A DNA stretch of 64,000 nucleotides from Allobosea sp. WAO (GTDB taxonomy: Bacteria > Pseudomonadota > Alphaproteobacteria > Rhizobiales > Beijerinckiaceae). Below are positions 62,973 through 64,000 of the stretch, in pieces. The stretch covers positions 248,001 to 312,000 of the forward strand of contig NZ_JXTJ01000003.1 of the NCBI RefSeq assembly GCF_001509835.1, given 5' to 3'. Each line of letters begins with the position of its first letter. Position 1 is the first letter of the stretch. The notes beneath the pieces are model-generated. The model was not told the origin of the DNA and did no database searches. It saw only the letters and a list, made by a program, of their open reading frames with translations. Both the position numbers and the translations under genes were made by a program.

Positions 62973-64000
62973 ATGCGCTATCTGCCCCTGACCGATACCG
63001 ACCGCGAGGACATGCTGGCGCGCATCGGCGTGCCCGATGTCGATGCGCTCTTCTCCGATGTGCCCAAGGGCAAGCTGCTCAAGGAGCCGCTCGACCTGCC
63101 GCGCGCCAAGGGCGAGCTCGAGGTCGAGCGCATTCTTGGCAGGATGTCGGCGAGGAACACGGCGGCCGGCGCGGTGCCGTTCTTCGTCGGGGCAGGGGCC
63201 TACAAGCACCACGTCCCGGCGACGGTCGACCATCTGATCCAGCGTTCGGAATTCCTGACCAGCTACACGCCCTACCAGCCTGAGATCGCCCAGGGCACGC
63301 TGCAATACCTGTTCGAGTTCCAGACGCAGGTGGCGGCGCTGACCGGCATGGAGGTGGCCAACGCCTCGATGTATGATGGCTCGACCGGCACGGCCGAGGC
63401 GGTGCTGATGGCGCATCGTGTCACCAAGCGGCGCAAGGCGGTGCTCTCGGGCGGCCTGCATCCGCACTACACCCAGGTCGTCGAGACGCTCTCCGAGATG
63501 GCCAATGACGAGGTCGTGGCGCTGAAGCCCGACGTCCGCGCCACCGAGGACATTCTCGCTGCGATCGACGACAGCGTCTCCTGCGTCGTCGTCCAGTCGC
63601 CCGACGTCTTCGGCAACCTGCGTGATCTCAAGCCGATCGCCGACAAGGCCCACGCCCATGGCGCGCTCCTGATCGCTGTTTTCACCGAGGTCGTCTCGCT
63701 CGGTGCGGTCGTCCCGCCGGGCGCCCAGGACGCCGACATCGTCGTCGGCGAGGGCCAGTCGATAGGCAACGCCCTGAACTTCGGCGGTCCCTATGTCGGC
63801 CTCTTCGCCGCCAAGTCGAAATATGTCCGCCAGATGCCTGGCCGGCTCTGCGGCGAGACGGTCGACGCCGATGGCCGCCGCGGCTTCGTGCTGACGCTCT
63901 CGACCCGTGAGCAGCACATCCGCCGCGACAAGGCGACCTCGAACATCTGCACCAATTCCGGCCTCTGCGTGCTGGCCTTCACCATCCACATGACGCTGCT
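62973..64000 (+). CDS. gcvPA: Glycine dehydrogenase (decarboxylating) subunit 1 (3' end outside window)
   Basis: GcvPA is the N-terminal half of the PLP-dependent P protein, split into two genes here as in many bacteria. 342 codons are visible. Family marks include [67 protein letters not shown] and [22 protein letters not shown] just upstream is a modest ribosome site. gcvPB, with the PLP lysine, is expected beyond the window. Confidence 0.95.
   Translation, partial: MRYLPLTDTDREDMLARIGVPDVDALFSDVPKGKLLKEPLDLPRAKGELEVERILGRMSARNTAAGAVPFFVGAGAYKHHVPATVDHLIQRSEFLTSYTPYQPEIAQGTLQYLFEFQTQVAALTGMEVANASMYDGSTGTAEAVLMAHRVTKRRKAVLSGGLHPHYTQVVETLSEMANDEVVALKPDVRATEDILAAIDDSVSCVVVQSPDVFGNLRDLKPIADKAHAHGALLIAVFTEVVSLGAVVPPGAQDADIVVGEGQSIGNALNFGGPYVGLFAAKSKYVRQMPGRLCGETVDADGRRGFVLTLSTREQHIRRDKATSNICTNSGLCVLAFTIHMTL

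Overview
The window is GC-rich, densely coding chromosomal DNA from an alphaproteobacterium, most likely a member of the Hyphomicrobiales (Rhizobiales) close to Bosea. That placement is inferred from gene content: lineage-typical small families (DUF2093, DUF4170, DUF6101, DUF1127, DUF937), a homoserine kinase of the choline-kinase fold beside ispH and rnhA, the aa3 oxidase order ctaC-ctaD-ctaB-coxF-ctaG-ctaE-DUF983-surf1, a split glycine decarboxylase, and dispersed palindromic repeats of rhizobial type. I saw no insertion sequence, prophage, CRISPR array, rRNA or tRNA. I recognised 63 protein genes; the first (rluB) and the last (gcvPA) run off the ends.

Layout. 1-4.1 kb: RNA modification (rluB, tadA) with a GNAT acetyltransferase and a nucleotidyltransferase-fold protein. 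4.1-7.5 kb: a TauE/SafE permease facing an ArsR-type regulator across a perfect palindrome, then a two-gene unit of a probable fluoroacetate dehalogenase and a patatin-like hydrolase. 7.5-12.5 kb: purD, xseA, an SGNH hydrolase, a dienelactone-hydrolase-like exported protein and a DUF2093 protein. 12.5-16.8 kb: a lipid A/Kdo cluster read leftward (cysQ, DUF4170, DUF374 acyltransferase, waaA, lpxK). 17-23 kb: DUF6101, ubiA, an exported hypothetical, rsmE and two neighbouring enzymes of the glutamate-cysteine ligase superfamily. 23.2-25.8 kb: a compact Tad/Flp pseudopilin cluster without any pilus machinery, containing an unusual TadG-like fusion. 25.8-31.6 kb: LysR regulator, DUF1127, DUF937, a MATE exporter and a CPA2 cation/proton antiporter.

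31.8-34.2 kb: ispH-thrB-rnhA. 34.5-39.2 kb: MFS exporter, LLM flavin oxidoreductase, MarR regulator divergent from a small membrane protein across two matching operators, and a GNAT protein. 39.3-46.1 kb: a class III cyclase/TolB/TPR protein, a formylglycine-type sulfatase, a peroxiredoxin, a stand-alone DsbD-N-like protein and YqgE. 46.3-49.2 kb: a membrane GGDEF/EAL protein with a degenerate GGDEF site. 49.3-59.3 kb: a long leftward run holding the cytochrome aa3 oxidase and its assembly factors, followed by thrC, an M16 protease and a GNAT gene. 59.7-64 kb: an IalB-like protein with a lipoprotein, a 39-bp perfect palindrome, and a tandem glycine riboswitch in front of gcvT-gcvH-gcvPA.

Most of the window is ordinary core genome. 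The parts that best repay a second look are the Tad-like cluster with its leader hairpin and galactose-binding-like fusion, the two divergent regulator/operator pairs, the complete active-site residue set of the dehalogenase, the 39-bp palindrome, the nested palindromic repeats, and the low-complexity arms of RluB.
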